The notes under the pieces are model-generated. The model was given only the letters and a program-made list of their open reading frames with translations, did no database searches and was not told the DNA's origin. From Rhyacophila brunnea (Eukaryota > Arthropoda > Insecta > Trichoptera > Rhyacophilidae), in assembly GCA_022495005.1 (NCBI GenBank), contig JAGYXB010002070.1:248001-312000 (forward strand): 64,000 bases of DNA, read 5' to 3'. Shown in pieces: positions 47,090 through 62,141 of the stretch. Made by a program: the position numbers and the translations under genes. The number at the start of each line of letters is the position of its first letter. Within the stretch, counting starts at the first letter, position 1.

Positions 47090-47300
47090 ACCACACTCTG
47101 GCACATGGTGTGGGATGTATTTAGAGTATCTGTAAAATATAACACCTACGCGACTGATAATACCCTGAGTGCGTCGTTAGCGTGGCTTTTGCTGTGGTGT
47201 GACGTCACGCCCACAGGGGCCTATAGTGACCTACATGCGGCCCTGCTAATGGCTGGAACGACCGCAGGCCGTCTTCATACCTTCTTGGGCACTTTTTAAG
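47090..47300. other. Unexplained balanced-GC island
   Basis: About 200 bp of near-balanced composition with a 64-codon open frame on the plus strand. It includes a CRE-like TGACGTCA (GTGTGACGTCACGCC). It is followed 120 bp later by a GATGATGATGATG run of the kind seen at LINE 3' ends, so a LINE or SINE tail is as likely as a host exon. I do not recognise the protein in any frame. Confidence 0.3.
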
Positions 47301-50300
47301 TCAATTAGAAAAATATTCGCCACACGTCGAATGGAAAACAATAAGCAATATTGATAAATGGTTTTACGTAATTATGGAGCACATCGTCGTTGGGATATGA
47401 AAACTTCTGATGTAACAAATTGATGATGATGATGAGCACTCACTGTTTGTTATTTAGATAAATTAAGTTATTCAAAAACTTATATACAAACATTGAAAGT
47501 TTATTTTGTTGCTGTGCTTATATTATAGCAGTTTGTTGTATCTTGTTATGTGTCGTGTTATGTTACATGACGCTTAGAGTTATTAACAGCTCAATAATGG
47601 TAAAAAAAATATTAGTATCTACTATTGTAAGACAGTGGAGTAAAAAGGTAACACAATATATGATTTCTTTTAAGAACCGTGTTAGAGTTATTTGATTAAA
47701 CATTAAAAAAATCGGTGTGTGTACTTATAACAAAACAAAAAAATCAGCTTTGCCACACAGCGGTTATAATCGATCGATGAATTAATAAAAAATCTAATTT
47801 TTATTGGCGTGTTATTATGATTATTTTCATTTCGGTCTCAAGGGTATTTTATAGATAAAGGTACCGTTAACAATAATATTATGTATGCGAATAAATAATA
47901 TTATTGCAGAATGTACCTACCTAGTTTGGAAGAAAAAAATCTCACAACCTGTGTTTGAAAAATTTAGCAAACAGCTATTTCGACCATCTTTGCTTAAACA
48001 GATGACTGTACAACTATTAACATAATATATAACAATAATAATTTATTACAAATCAAAAGTAAAACATAGCATATTTAAAGGTTTACGTGATATTGGCTTT
48101 TGTGATGACACATAACAATTATTATTGTCATCAATTATTATTAATCGCTAATAAATAAATTGAGATGGGATATGCGACAAATATTATCATAAACTGTAAA
48201 AATATGTATTTTTGTGAAGTGTCTAAATATTGTAAATTTACAACATACCATTGTTTGAATTATATGTCAACTCAACATTCACAAAATTTATTTATTCATT
48301 GATATATAATTTTACTCATAAATAATACTTACATGAATAATATAGCCTCAAGTCTCAATAAATAATCATAATAATAAATTATGTTGCATCGGTGCGCGCA
48401 GCTTCCGTTGCACGCCAAATGCGTTACATCGGCATCACACGCCAAAAATACATTCTGATCTATTTTCCCAAACGCGCCAAAAGTAGTATAACTTCATAAA
48501 ATGTTAGTAATAATATTAATCAACGCATTCCATTCAATTCTAAATCAGCATAAAATTAATATTGATTGAAAACAAAATATGAATTTTATATGATACTTAA
48601 TGACTGGGTATGAATGATTATTTTTCTAATGTAATTTAACCAACAGAAGAAAACTCTTATTACATTGTGTATACAATAATATAAAACAAATATTTTGCAA
48701 ACATAAATCTAATCTGAATATACCAAAGAATTTGGACTATAAAAAAGGAGCGTTATATTATTATATTATTTCTGTTATGATATTTGGAATTATTTAGCAA
48801 CCGCATGTAGCATAGTTAAGTTGGTATGCTCCACAAATATTAACATCGTTCAGTTAGCATTCCAATTTTCTGACACACGCAATGACTGCCTCTTTTATGT
48901 CCATTGTATTACTTACTTGACTGCAGTTATAAACGGGTTTACACACATTTTACAGGATTTTTCAACTATGCAATAACGCCGAAGTGTAGTATTATTAACT
49001 GTTTATGTACTTATTGTAAAGAATTGTCTTTTTACACGCGCTGAAAATTGTAAATGTCATTTTAGTCATTAGTATATATTTTTCTTCAAGTAAACATGCA
49101 GTGTGAAGTTACTTGTAGCTAATTTATCAGTAAACCAGTGGTCTTATGCATCAATTTCATATTTACATGGAAGAGAGATTTTTTGAACAACTTTAGAATA
49201 TACCAATATAATTATGTACGCAAATTAACGTAGCTTACAAATTATTTAAACGCAGATAGAAATAATTTTTCAGATAGAAATAATAATTTGTATTTTACTT
49301 TTTATGAATGAATAAAATAATTTGTATGGATATTTTTTGGCGCCAGACCCAGCAATTTTTTAGAATATTGTTATTACAGGGGTCCTTTTATTTTTTTATT
49401 GGACCACATATACTGTCAATGGTTACCGTAAATAATGAAGTATTAACATAAGTCAAATATATTGTTTTACCCAAATGACCTTGTATAATTATATGTGGAA
49501 TGCAAAGTATTTTATGATAGGTGATAAACTTTTTCAAAATTTCTAGTTTATCCATTCACAACTTACAGCACAAAAGTTTCATTGAAAATGTTAGTTTTGA
49601 TATTATTTCATTCATTGACTTCAATAATCTCAAACTATTTTAATGTTATAAAATATTTTTGATATACTTATGAGGTTTTATGACAAAATCCATTTTTTAT
49701 GGCTTATGCAATAGCAGGGTAAAATTTTTACTTAGGAATAATATATTTTTACGACCTTTTATTTAGTATAATTTAGAATAATATAAACTTTCGTGAAGTA
49801 ACTATATTATTAAATGCCAGTATGTTTATTATTTGTAAGTGTGAATCATGCCTATAGTTGTCGAAAAGCGAATCCCAGATCGTCCCAACGAATCAAATAG
49901 AAAAATTCAATTTTAAATAACTTATTAATTAAATTTAATACCCATGAAGTACCTACCTAATAATAATTTTAATATTATTTATATTTTTTTCTTTTATTAG
50001 TTCATATATTTTATCAAAATGTTTTTAACAAATATAGCATAGTGTATCATTAATCTGATTAAAACTGCACTTAGAAAAAATATTGTTGATCAATCGTAAT
50101 ATATATAATAAATTTAAATTGAATATACCTACTGCATTAGAAAATTGTACTCCCGTTAACCCAATTCGTTGTAATATGATTGCTAAGTGGACGAACTGCC
50201 TGATTGATTTCACATGTTGGTGGTTGAGTTTAATTTAGTTTCAGAAGAATTTCATTTCCCGCACATGCCACTCCAATTACCTATTGACTTAATTTGTCTG

Positions 50301-51495
50301 AGTTTCAACTACTCACTAAACGTTTGTAATAAAAATGCAATACAATTTATCAAAAATATTGATGTGCTAATAGCTTACGTCGTTCCTTTGCTTATTTTAT
50401 AATTGAAAATTTTTTTATTGTAGTTATTTATATTTCTAAATTCTACGCATCATTTGATTGTTGAAAAATGACAAATTTACATTTATGAATAATGTTACTA
50501 CATTAGACTCTCATTGACAATATATTTTATAGTTTAGTCATCAATTTTAAAGCATGAAAATAAATTAAAACATAAAAAATATATATATCAAGATATCCCT
50601 TGTATATTTGAATGTGTATAGCTTATAACGTAATATATAAAAGTCATTTCTAAAGCGTTATTCGCTAATAGGAATTGAATCGTTAAAATATAAAAAGCGT
50701 GTTAAGCATAGAAATTTATTGCCGAAATAGGTATTTTATTCAGAAGTTCTAAAAAAAATTTGAACTCTTGAGTACGATTCTAGAGTATATTAATAATCCA
50801 AACATTACAGAAATTCCAGTTATTATAATTGAACAATACTCATTGAGATAACGTTTTCTTTAAAATTAGATATTTTTTTTTTCTGAAAAATTAGATTTTA
50901 AGCGTTAAGTCAAAGTATCTCGAAAATTACCTAACTAAAAATTTTGTAGCGAGATTTTCATATCAGGGCCCACTTCACAATAGAATTTCTGAATTTGAAA
51001 AAACACAAAAAACCGTAATTATATTAATTTAAAGGACATGAACATTTTTAAATAGCGATTTTCCGAAACTTATCTTATTGGAGATATGTGTAGTCTGGCT
51101 TTTGGGTACAGACATATAATATAAAGAAAGTAATAAATGATTTCTTTGTTAATATAGAATTACATGTCTACTAAAAAAATAGTTTTCTTTAGTAACATAA
51201 TAGTATTTAAGTAAGTAGTTAAGTAATGCAAAAAAGTTATATACCACAGTTGCTTCATAATAAATTATATTATGGAAATTGGGAGAAAACTTACGCAAGT
51301 TGATATTGGCTTAATATTAATACATATTTTTTAAATTAAAAAAATAGACTTATAATATACACATATTGATTAGATTTAAATTACCCGTATATTTGTGTAT
51401 ATTTCTTATGTAAATGTATTCTATATATTCATTAAAAATATTTAAAAGAAATATGAACCGAACAGCTAGTAGCTAAATAATGTTGTTTGGTGAAG

Positions 51496-51530
51496 CTGAT
51501 GAAAATGGTTCTAATTGTTGAAAAACGTGT
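51496..51530 (+). repeat. Hammerhead-like CTGATGA...GAAA core
   Basis: An exact CTGATGA is followed 17 nt later by GAAAAACGTGTC. Together with the motifs at 11.6 and 30.3 kb it may be a Penelope-like terminal relic. The intervening stem is weak (GGTT/AATT). Confidence 0.3.
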
Positions 51531-54061
51531 CTATAATTTTATTACTGCCGTCAGGAGTCTACTACGTGAGTCAATAATAATTAAATTTTAGTTCACATTG
51601 ACCTCAAAGTATTATACTTGTAATAAAAAATGAAACAAATATTAATAATAATATTAAAAATAATATAATAAGTTTAATAATTTCAGTTTCGAAATGTAGA
51701 CGACTGTGTAAGTCAAAAAATAATAATTTTGGTAAAACAACTGATAATAAACTACAAAACTTTAATTATGTTAACGCATTTTTAGGATTTATATAACTTA
51801 CTATTGACATGCAATATAATTTGGAAATTTAAAAAATCTATAAGTAGATGAAAAAAAATACACCTGAAAATAACAAAATGTCAAAATCACCTGTAACGTA
51901 GATATAATATTGAAATAAGTACTTAGATAAATACTCATTATTATATAAACTACTAAAACTTAACTACAGAAATTTTTATTTAAATCATATTTTGCCGGCA
52001 TAAATATAATTATTTTATATCTTAAGGGTGAGGTAAGGAAGTTAGTATATGCTGTAATTGCATTTTTTTTTTACTGATTTCCATTTAAAATAATGTTCTT
52101 TAGGTGTTGCATGACCAGAGTAATAATGTAAAAGTAGGTAGGTACTGTAGGCATTAAATTAATTGTCGCGTGGAATTCACTATAGTATTAGTATTAATAA
52201 GTAAGCCTAGACTCAATGCCTTTTGTATAAATGAAGGAGCATAAAAATATTTTATACAATACAATATTTTAAACAAGAAAAATTTTCAATTAATTTACTC
52301 TTCCTGATGTAAAATATTACTGTTATTTTTATTATTAACAAGAAACTTATCTGTTGAACATAACTTTTAAATTAATCGATCAACTGACGACACTCGAGTG
52401 AAATTAAATTTAAAATTCTTGCCTTCCCGCATCTTCACGATAACAATTAATTATTATATAACTAAAACCGATTTATATCAAATAGGACAACATTTTCCTA
52501 ATTATACTTTTAATCTTTTTCACAAATTAATATACACTATTCAAATAAATTTTATACTATAGCTCTCTTTATGATGTAGCACTATAATATGCCATTTTAT
52601 TAGGGTAGGTTTTTAGCCATTCAACCTTTTTTATGTTATAAAAATTTGTAGACTTGGTTTTATTATAATTTTCATATTATCAGTCATTAAAATTCATAGA
52701 ATTAGTACTTAATTTAATAAAATAAATAAATATATATATATATATGCTCAATTCCTAGTTATATAATTCTCCGTCATGGGTAAGCACTTACGTAGGGGTT
52801 GAAATGTGACAAACATTAGGGGGAGGATCCGACATTTAGATGGAATAATGAAAGCTTACATCAATGTTCGGTAGCATTAATAAACATGCTGCCATACATT
52901 TTTAAAACAGCACTACCTTGCTGGAAAGCTTATGTTGATGTTATAAAATTAATGAATACCCCATTATGATGAAATCTCAGAAAACCTTTTTATTTACATA
53001 ACATATTATACATTCTTAGGTTTATAGAATTGTTAATATGGCTGAATATGTATACTATCATTTCGATGATTTTCTTTTTCTGAAAAAATATGTAATGTTC
53101 GTAATCGTTAATTGTACCTACTTAAAATAGACAGGAGATTTTTGTTTGATATACATAATATGGTTAAGTAAAGAACTTGTGACTATGTTTTTTTAAGTAT
53201 CCATTTAGTTATAAAGTGCAGAAGATTAAATTTGTATCTCATAAGAGATGCATTGGCTTAAAACTAAATGATTTTTGCGTATACACAATCAGACTTATGT
53301 ATATAAAATAATTGAGTTGCTGAGAATTGAAGAAATTCAAGTACAGTATCAACCATGCAAGTAAACCGACTTCAAAACTAAATTTCCAAGTTTAAATTCT
53401 ACATAACTGTTCAATATTTTGTTAATAAAGATATTCAAATGTTTCACTAATACTTTCTGACAAAGTATTTATATTTTCCATGGTTTTAAGCATTTAAAAG
53501 ATAAAAGTATATTCAAAGTTGCTATGATACAAATAACAACGCGTAGATAATATACCCAATGATAGAAATAAAATACTTATAACTTTCCGTACAAAATATT
53601 TGTTTCATGTGTACATTATGTGAAAATTTCTCGTAAACCATTTTATAATAATTTGTCATTTTATTCACTTATTCTATAACTGATATATTTTGACTGCGAG
53701 TTCATGTATACAGTATAATGGATGAAAACGAGTGGAGTTTGTAGATCCGTCGACCAGTGGTCAGAAAATAGCGGTCTATATCTCGCACAGATAAAGTTGC
53801 GGGCTATTACTAGTTTATAATAATATATTATTCATTATAAGGTAATTACATGTCAGTACTCGTGGGTTATAAAAGTACATTGGATTTGTATACAAATAAT
53901 TGATATAACCTTTCTTTATTCCGTATAAGCGTATAAAATACAATATTCTTTAACAAAATAATAACCAAATTTTCTTTTGTACGTATATTATACTATTATC
54001 TTATAAATAATACGTTAAACGATTACTTTCAGACTGCCTTTTTATATAGAATGCTCACTTT

Positions 54062-54330
54062 TCACTATCTTGAATCTCGTAGGTCACTTCTGCTCTTAAA
54101 ACATTTTTGCCTGCAATCACGAGTGACGGTTTCCAATTTTGGCGTCCTAACGAATTTAAATTTATATGAGCCTGTCAATTACCTACGTGATCGCAGCCAT
54201 GACCTATTCTAGGTCAGAGCAGTTTTCTTGAGTTAGGCTTATCAGACACCTTTAGCAAGAGGTGCAAGACTAGTAAATGCGCTCCCCAAAGACATAAACA
54301 TTTTCAATGATGTAATTTGCATTTTGTTTT
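54062..54330 (+). pseudogene. LINE RT C-terminal relic (second Jockey/CR1-like type)
   Basis: The plus strand reads FHYLESRRSLLLLKHFCLQS, NLNLYEPVNYLRDRSHDLF, then stops, and YQTPLARGARLVNALPKDI, NIFND. This is the LE-RR-L... P--R-A-LVN-LP-DI-IF pattern of the last part of many LINE ORF2 proteins. A GTTATTATTATTATT run follows at about 54363. Two stops are in frame. Confidence 0.7.
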
Positions 54331-57300
54331 TGAAACTTTAATTTATTGTATAAAATTGTTTATTGTTATTATTATTATTTGTATTTTCTTCTTTTATCTT
54401 GTGAGAGTAATATTTGTTACAATGTAAATCTCATGTTCTGAACGTCCTGAATTTTAATTTTCACAATATTTGGTATCCTTAAATAAATATTTCAAATAAA
54501 TTATATTCAAACCTTGTCACTATTAATATTTTTCAAATGGCGTCTTGTTTTTTAAATAATTAAAGTTACATTATATATACTTGTGATTTTTTTTATAATA
54601 ACTAAAAAAATGCTGGATTTACACATAAGAAATTCCGTCACCTGAATGAAGTCACAGTTGAAATATTCAATATAATTATACTAGAAAGTTTTTTATAATA
54701 GTCCATATCAATTACATACTTATTATTTGTAGATACAAAATATTTTAGAAGCGATACTTCTGAATAAAAATGATGAATACTGGATTTTCTAGATAAATAA
54801 TAAATAACTAAAATATGCTGTTAAACCTTACAAAGAAACTTTCAAGTAAAATATTTCGTGTGAGTAATAATAGTTCTGTATTTAATTGAAGATTCGTATA
54901 ATAGCTTTGCTACATTTTGATTAATTGGCATTGGAACTTTCGTAATTAATTATTTATACTTACCTACCAATTATTTATTCTTGATGATAGGCATTTTATT
55001 AATTTCAAAGCTGAATAGTAAAAATATAAGTTATCTGTATGTATCGAAGTATCTTTTACATTTTTATGGGTATAAACTATTAAATGAATTGTTACTTTTA
55101 TACTGAATTTACTGAATATGCACATTATTTTCAGAATTTTAGATTATAATTAACGAGAGTAAGCGATATTTAAAAACCGCAAAAAAGTTGAACTGAGTGA
55201 GATTCAAGCTCGCATCTTTCATTGTCCGAGTGAGTACTCAAATCCATTCTTCATTAATGGGTGCAATGGTGTCATTATTAATTAGCTTAATATCTGACGC
55301 TTTCTATAATTATGTTAGTAATATAATTACAATATTATTTAGTATTCTTATTAGTAATATATTCTGATAAATAACGAAATTTGAGCCCTTTCATTTCAGG
55401 AATTTAGAATACGTCGGTTAAACGTAGTATTTTTATAGTGAAGTTACATGAGTTGTAGATGAATCAGTACTTTAATAGATAAGAGATCTCACCAGGATAG
55501 TGAAAGGTTTGAGTAAAAATTCCATTCTATTCCATTGAAAAAGTTTAACCGAGTAGAATGTGAACTAGCATTTTTTTTAAAACCTTTTCAAAATTAAGTA
55601 TTTTGAAAACTTGTATATTTGCAATATTAAATAAAATAATAAGAACTACGCAGGTAAATAATACAACTAAACAATTCTTTATAAATAAGTTTGTTACATG
55701 GATGGTTTCCAAGTCTACAATACATTTATTATGTATAACTAAATGATAATAGCGAGTAAGTTTTTGAAAACATTTGATAAAGCAATTAATTATATTGAAT
55801 ATTTCATAAAACTCTATCTATTATAATATACTGAAATAAAGACCGTAAGTTTTTGATAGAGTTGCTAGCTTCTAAGTCTAGAATGTAGAAGAAAAAAATA
55901 TGTTGTGAGTAAGTATAGATGAATTTCCCTCAGAAGTTGGTAGCAATTATTTATTCTCATATTGGGAGACCCAATGACATAATTTTGATACTTAATTAAA
56001 TATCTATTGAAAACGGTTGCTTTATTCAATTGAAAATTGATAATAATATTTTTAATATTCTCTATGACATTTTAACGTGGGTTAAACCTATTATAAAAAA
56101 ATATATATTATTTTTATTTATTCCATATTTTAATATTAATTTGATGTCGGTAGTACTCTTAATATATATTTTTATTTTTAAAATAATATAGATATTATAA
56201 ATGTTACACTTAATTAATTGATAAATAAAAATCAAATAATATAAAAATCACATCTTTAAAATTTAGATCATCTCAGAACTTTTTAGAAATATATTTAATT
56301 TTCTTATCTTAGGTATTGCATTCCATAACATCGCCGCCCTCTATAAAGTGCTTATATGATTGTTAACGTATGACTCATCTGTTTTTCATTAATGTTCTCA
56401 TGTTTCTTTAGTAAAAAAAACTACCGCTGTCTGACCTAATTGAGATAAAAAAATCACAAAAAAATCTATTAAAAAATAATTTTAATTTAGTTGTGTCATG
56501 CCAGAGTAAGTTAAATTAAAAAAAATGATAAAAATATTATTTGTTTGATTTATGTTTTGGTAAAAATGCACAATAGTTTAAAGAAAATAACACATTTATG
56601 ACGATTGTTAAATAATATTATTTTTTTGAGATATTATGACATTTTTTTAATATAATATAATATATTTAGCGCACGTAATAAATTATTTTTGTTTTTTTTT
56701 TATTTTCTTTTAACGATAATTGAACAAGAGCATTACATTTATTTATTGTGATTTTCATATGACGACAAAAAGACTGTTTTAAAACTGGTCGTAATTGAGT
56801 GCCCATGTTGCCTACCACTCCCAAATTTCTAAATTAAATAATTGCTTACGCACGTAGTGTTATAAATAACATTAGAAAACACAGTATAGTACCCTAACGA
56901 ATGATAATTCACGTGTGTATGCAACAAAAGTTTTAGCATAGACAATCTAAAAATAGAATGACACAACATTTTATTGATTTTAAGCTCAATCAAGTTGAAA
57001 TACTTACTATCCATTTATATTATCTTCTTCAGCGTTAAATCTTACGTCGGACATATTATTATAATACTTACTTTGTATAATATTTTTGCATATAAACTTA
57101 AAAAATAAATAATATTATTTCTCAAAAATGTGAAGTTTATAATATTATGTTTATACAAAATATTAGCACAAATAATTGCTTGCTACATTATCATTAATTC
57201 ATTACTAACAGAGAGATTATTAGTGATTATGCTCTTTCCATGGAAATTGGATTGTATGTTAATTAAGTTAATAAAAGCTTCTAGTAATAATATTATGAGA

Positions 57301-58541
57301 TAGTCAAAAGGATGTGCCTGGATGAGACTTTTATACCACACTGAATTATATGTGTGCTTCAGCGGCAATTTTCTTTGACGTAAATGACTCAACTGATTCG
57401 TCAGATTTTAAAGGGGCCTCAAAACAGTTCAAACCAGTTATAAAATTATTTAAACAAAATAAAAATTGGTAATTAATAACAAGGTAAACTAAGTTAAAAT
57501 AATAAATCTTTTTAATGCATGTATTTATTTGGTAATATAATTGTCACTTACTTGGTCGTAGGAGATTCAAAATAAGCTAGTGCGTTTGGCCTCTATGTCA
57601 TTAAACGCAAAACTGAAGTGCTTAAATCCGACTCATGGATTAGAATTATATGATGTTAGACCAGTACGATTAAAGTGGAATTTAGTATAATACTTACTTA
57701 CTGTTGGAACAATTTCATATATAATAATTATTTTAATATATTCATGATGAAAAAATACTCTACCTGCAGAAAATTTAAAAACTTCCAAACAACCTTAATT
57801 TTTCAAAATATTTTGATATGAAACTGGTTGAGTTTCAAGTAAACAAACGATTAATATTCTTTGTGAGTCCTAAACTGTGTGGCTATAACCTAGTTCACTC
57901 ACCCCACCAATTATTGGTATTTTAAGGTAAGGCGGCGTGAAAAAGTACCTTTTTATACACTAAGGGAGCCGTGCAACGAAAAAGTTTGGAATTCTCTGTA
58001 AATAATGTTGGTATTGCTCTAACATTTTTGTATAATATTTAGTTGAGGATTTTCAGATACGGGTGTATAGACGTATCCTCAAAATTCCATTGACAATAAT
58101 TGAAGTTAATGGGTCCACTAAGCCACATATGCCCGGCAGCTTACCCGGTCTTAATCGGGCGTATGGGAAATCGACTAGTAATGTCTCAGGAGCAGTAACC
58201 GAATACTGAGGTCACAATGTACACAGATGTGGACTGATACAGTGATAAAATATGTTGACGTCTTCAAACAAATGATAAAGGATCGAGAAGTTCTCATGGC
58301 ACACAAAGAAAGAAACGAAAGAGTACAAAAATATGTATTAATAATGTAATCGAAATGTCTGTCGGTGATTTCAAAATTTTTGTTTTTTGGATAGCGTTTT
58401 GACTATTCCCATAATATCTAAGCACTAAATACATTTTTTTTGAATTACGGATGTCGATCTGTTTATTAATTCCTATGATAATGATATATGAATGAGGATG
58501 GCAGGTTGTATGAAGGGTGATAGTCGGTATCACGGCTTGGT
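54331..58541. other. AT-rich sequence with one SINE-like copy
   Basis: Only the SINE-like fragment at 55175-55255 could be assigned. Small ORFs at 56829-57014 and 57183-57392 look random. Confidence 0.45.
55175..55255 (-). repeat. tRNA-like SINE fragment
   Basis: The minus strand has GATTTGAGTACTCACTCGG, then a B-box-like GAGCTTGAATCTC, then a T-rich tail (AACTTTTTTGCGG). The A box is poor. Confidence 0.4.
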
Positions 58542-58856
58542 ATGGCATTCAGAAGTGTCCGACGGTCACACTATTATCAAGCTGACGAACTACTTATAAA
58601 TCAGTATGTATTATTGAGTCAATCACTAAGCGACGAAAAGCTATTAGAAGCCTGCACGCGTCCGCTGTGTCGATCTAACTGCTGTCTCTTGCATTTACGC
58701 TCGAATTATGACCGTAACTCCGCACTTGCCTGGTCTTGTGATAATACCAAGGAATTTGGAGGTGGGTGGGGAAATAAGGATGACAATCGCTCACAATCAG
58801 CGCAACCATATTCTCCCCGGCATCGAAAATTATTTTCAGAAAAAGAATTAAAATAA
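58542..58856 (+). other. 104-codon open frame of unknown nature
   Basis: The frame is open from ATG to TAA in a stretch that is less AT-rich than the neighbourhood. The product would be hydrophilic, with five Cys in the middle (CTRPLCRSNCC) and a Gly-Asn-rich tail. I recognise no domain, see no splice sites, and two long minus-strand frames overlap it. It could be a transposon piece or a chance ORF. Confidence 0.2.
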
Positions 58857-61800
58857 AAATCTTCGAATTCTTACTAGTTGAATAAATAATACCAAAGGAA
58901 GAAGAGTTTAAGTTAAAAGATAAAATTCCTCGAAAATAACGCACATGCATACGGTTCCTCTTGAGTTGGTAGAGTAGTATATAGCAGTAGTGGAGTGGTT
59001 TGGTGAAATATACGTAGAGAGACGCGAGCCTAAATATAACCGTTGCCAATCTCTTTGTTTTGAAAAAAAAATCTTTTTGTGAATTTGAATATTGTTTATT
59101 ATGCGTGCCAACGCTAGTGACAAAAAATCTCGTCAGAAGATAATAATTGTATTGAAATAATGAATGAAGTCCTTCGCAATTATTTGCAGATTATATAATG
59201 TAATAATATGAATGATGGGATAAATAATTGTTTAGAGATATTGACACTCATGAGAAGAAACCTATGTATTGATACATATCCATTAAAAAAAAATACTTTA
59301 GTCCGTTTGGCGGTAGACTACAATAGCCCATAACGTAATGTTTAGCATTTACGATCAATTCACTAGGGCAATGCAGTCATAATTTTAATGATAGTAATAA
59401 TTCTGTTTTAATTACATTATTATGTTAAAACAATTAGTATACTTCCTATAATATTTTTGTAGTCAATATATTACAATACTCCATTTGAAAATCGAATTTT
59501 AGACCATATTATGAACCCACTGAAAGTAAACAGAATAAAATACATAGGTAAATATTTATTCAAAGTTTTCGACATTTTAGATAGGGGTACATTTATTTTA
59601 TTATATAATCAGTTCGCATTTTTGAAGAAAATTTTTCTTCAAGTAGATGATAATTTTAATATAGGTGTATTAAATAATTATCTCGATCGGTAAAATTATA
59701 AAAATACCAGATTATCGGTTTGAAAATATTATACATTTGACGGAATGCCAGCAATCTGAACTATATAATTCAGAAACACTTCATGAACATACCTATTAAA
59801 AAAAATGAAAAAAAAATATGGTGCCGAACATTGGAAAAACACATCGACTGGTATACGATGCATGTATATTCTTACCCTGTCTAATTGCATATTTTTCATA
59901 AATAGGTATATTTTGGAGGTTTTTAAAATGTTGTGTGTTCAATAAAGAAAGTTATATTCTTAATTCTTATGAATTATTATTTGTGTATTAATTAAATAGT
60001 TTATCATATTCTAATGGATTTAGGTTTTGTACTAAGTATTGTATTATTAAACGAATGATATTTTAATATCAATTTAATTAAAAAGATTCAATCAATGTGT
60101 AAAATTGTTTTCTAATTCCATGTAAAAATTGTTAAAGACGATAATATAGGTCATATAATATATCTACCGTACTTAGAATACATCATAGATATAGTAACAG
60201 ATATATAACAGATGAAGTGTTTCTATGAAGAAATACACAATTTGCTAGAGAATTAAATAGAATATCAAGAATTGAAAATGATGACGACATAGTAGTACCT
60301 AATATGTTTTTCAAAAAAGACAAATCGTCTAATGACCGTACTAAAACTTATTTTGTTTGTTATTGATCTATGCTCAGAACTTAACAAACATATTAACTAA
60401 AAGTCTTTAGTCGCTTGTGGAAAGTTGGTGAAAATTGATTGGGAGGTATGTTATAAAATCTCTTCGTGAGGCGGTCAAGATCCAATTAAAATAAACATTT
60501 CACGTTATACCCTGGAGCTTTGGTTTTATGATATTTTTGCAGTTGCCCTGCCGTGATTTTATAAAATCACTTTGCTTTCCCCTGTCACAATATAGCATGC
60601 GCTTGCAATATTTCCCATAGTCCAGAACAACAAACCATGTTTATAAAATCAGTATGTATCAGTTAATTTATTTATTACCATGTTCAGCGAGTCGATGTGA
60701 TGTCAAATTGAGGTAGTTACTTTATTTATTATTAATTTCAGTTTGTTTATGTCAAATATTGATTGCTGCCTATACATCAGAACCCCATAATATTAATAAT
60801 AACCTCGTAATAGAGTGTTGTTGATAGTCACTAGTATAAGTTTGAAAAATATGTTATTAGCAAGAAAATAAAGTAATCTTTCAGAATCTAAAACGGGGTC
60901 AATATAATGATTATTGCGATGATTATGATCTGATTTGTATACATATTTTGAGCCTTAAATGCCAAGTAATAAAATGTTGTTGAATGTTCATTTAAGAAAT
61001 TAATATAACTGTAGTTCGATATTATGTTATAATATTAAACATATTGTGTATTTACTTAAATAATTGTATAATTATAATCGTAATTATAATAACTTATATA
61101 ATTGACGCAGTAATTTCATCACGTTGATGGTATTAACTGTCAGTTATCGGTAAAAATACATTATAATAATTAAAATAATACACTACAACATTATTATTTA
61201 ATATAATGTAATATAACTGTCTATAAATATATAATCAAATCAATATAGATAGTGATCAATGTGTAGGGTAGGTAGCACCATATAACGTGTAGAAATTCGG
61301 ATTCTGGAATTTAAAATTTCTGATTAAATTGATTGGGTATATTTCTTTAATTTTTATTATTTTCCAAAGTACAGATCATATCACTTAGGTCCATATAAAT
61401 ATATAACCCACCCATTTTATATAATATAATATTTATTAGGTGTATTTTAAATATTAAGTTGTTATTGAATCTGCCACTGATATTATACAGACTAGAAATG
61501 TAGCAAACAAAGTTAAGTAAGTATTGGTTTGATAAAACATTGAGGTAATTTTTAAAAGCCTATAGTAAATAAAACATCTCTTACGTGGATTATAGAATAT
61601 CAATATTTCATACAAAGCAAATAATTTGGGTTGAAACAATACATAATATGTTTAGAGTACAAAGATGTTTTGGTTTTGTCTACTGAATAATATAGAAATA
61701 CATTTTTAATTCAGAAACTGGCTTTTTCCGTTTTTTTTCACCGGAATATATAGGTAAGTAATAAAAAGTAAGGTTTTTTTAGAGGTACTTATGCATTTTT

Positions 61801-62141
61801 AAAAAATCTTTGGTATCTTTCAGTTAATAGTACCAACAGTCAGAATACACAGAAGCACCCACGGAAAGTATTACAAAAATCGGTAGCATAAGTAGGTACC
61901 TACTTTATTGTTTTAAAACAATATTTATTAATTCCCAAATTCGTTTGAACGTCTAATTTTTTATAGATTAATTTTAATTCCTTTTATCTGCACTGCAAAA
62001 ATTAGTTAAAAAGGCTACCGGTAAATATTCAGTATCAACTTGCTTTTAATAATATAAATAAAAACATATTCACGGAATAGTTTTCAGAGTGATTTCAGAA
62101 TTTAAGATTATTTATTGAGCATAGTTACATATTAGAATAAA
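58857..62141. other. AT-rich sequence, nothing assigned
   Basis: No ORF, RNA or repeat that I can support. Confidence 0.5.

Larger units (their letters stand above)
46691..54061. other. Mostly AT-rich sequence
   Basis: Structured items are a balanced-GC patch at 47090-47300 with a GAT repeat at about 47420-47435 (listed separately), a small GC-richer patch at 48385-48480 with repeated CGCCAAA, a TA microsatellite at about 52728-52745, and one hammerhead-like core at 51496-51530. No coding exon was recognised. Confidence 0.4.

Noticed and set aside
52728..52745. TA microsatellite as a regulatory or structural site
   Set aside because: Several similar short TA runs occur across this AT-rich window; nothing distinguishes this one.
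57890..57915. Third copy of the 7.9-kb repeat (CCCCACCAATTATT shared)
   Set aside because: Only 14 bp match and the flanks do not continue the similarity.
58675..59049. 124-codon minus-strand ORF, one of the longest in the window
   Set aside because: It overlaps other long frames on both strands; it looks like a by-product of locally higher GC. No motif recognised.
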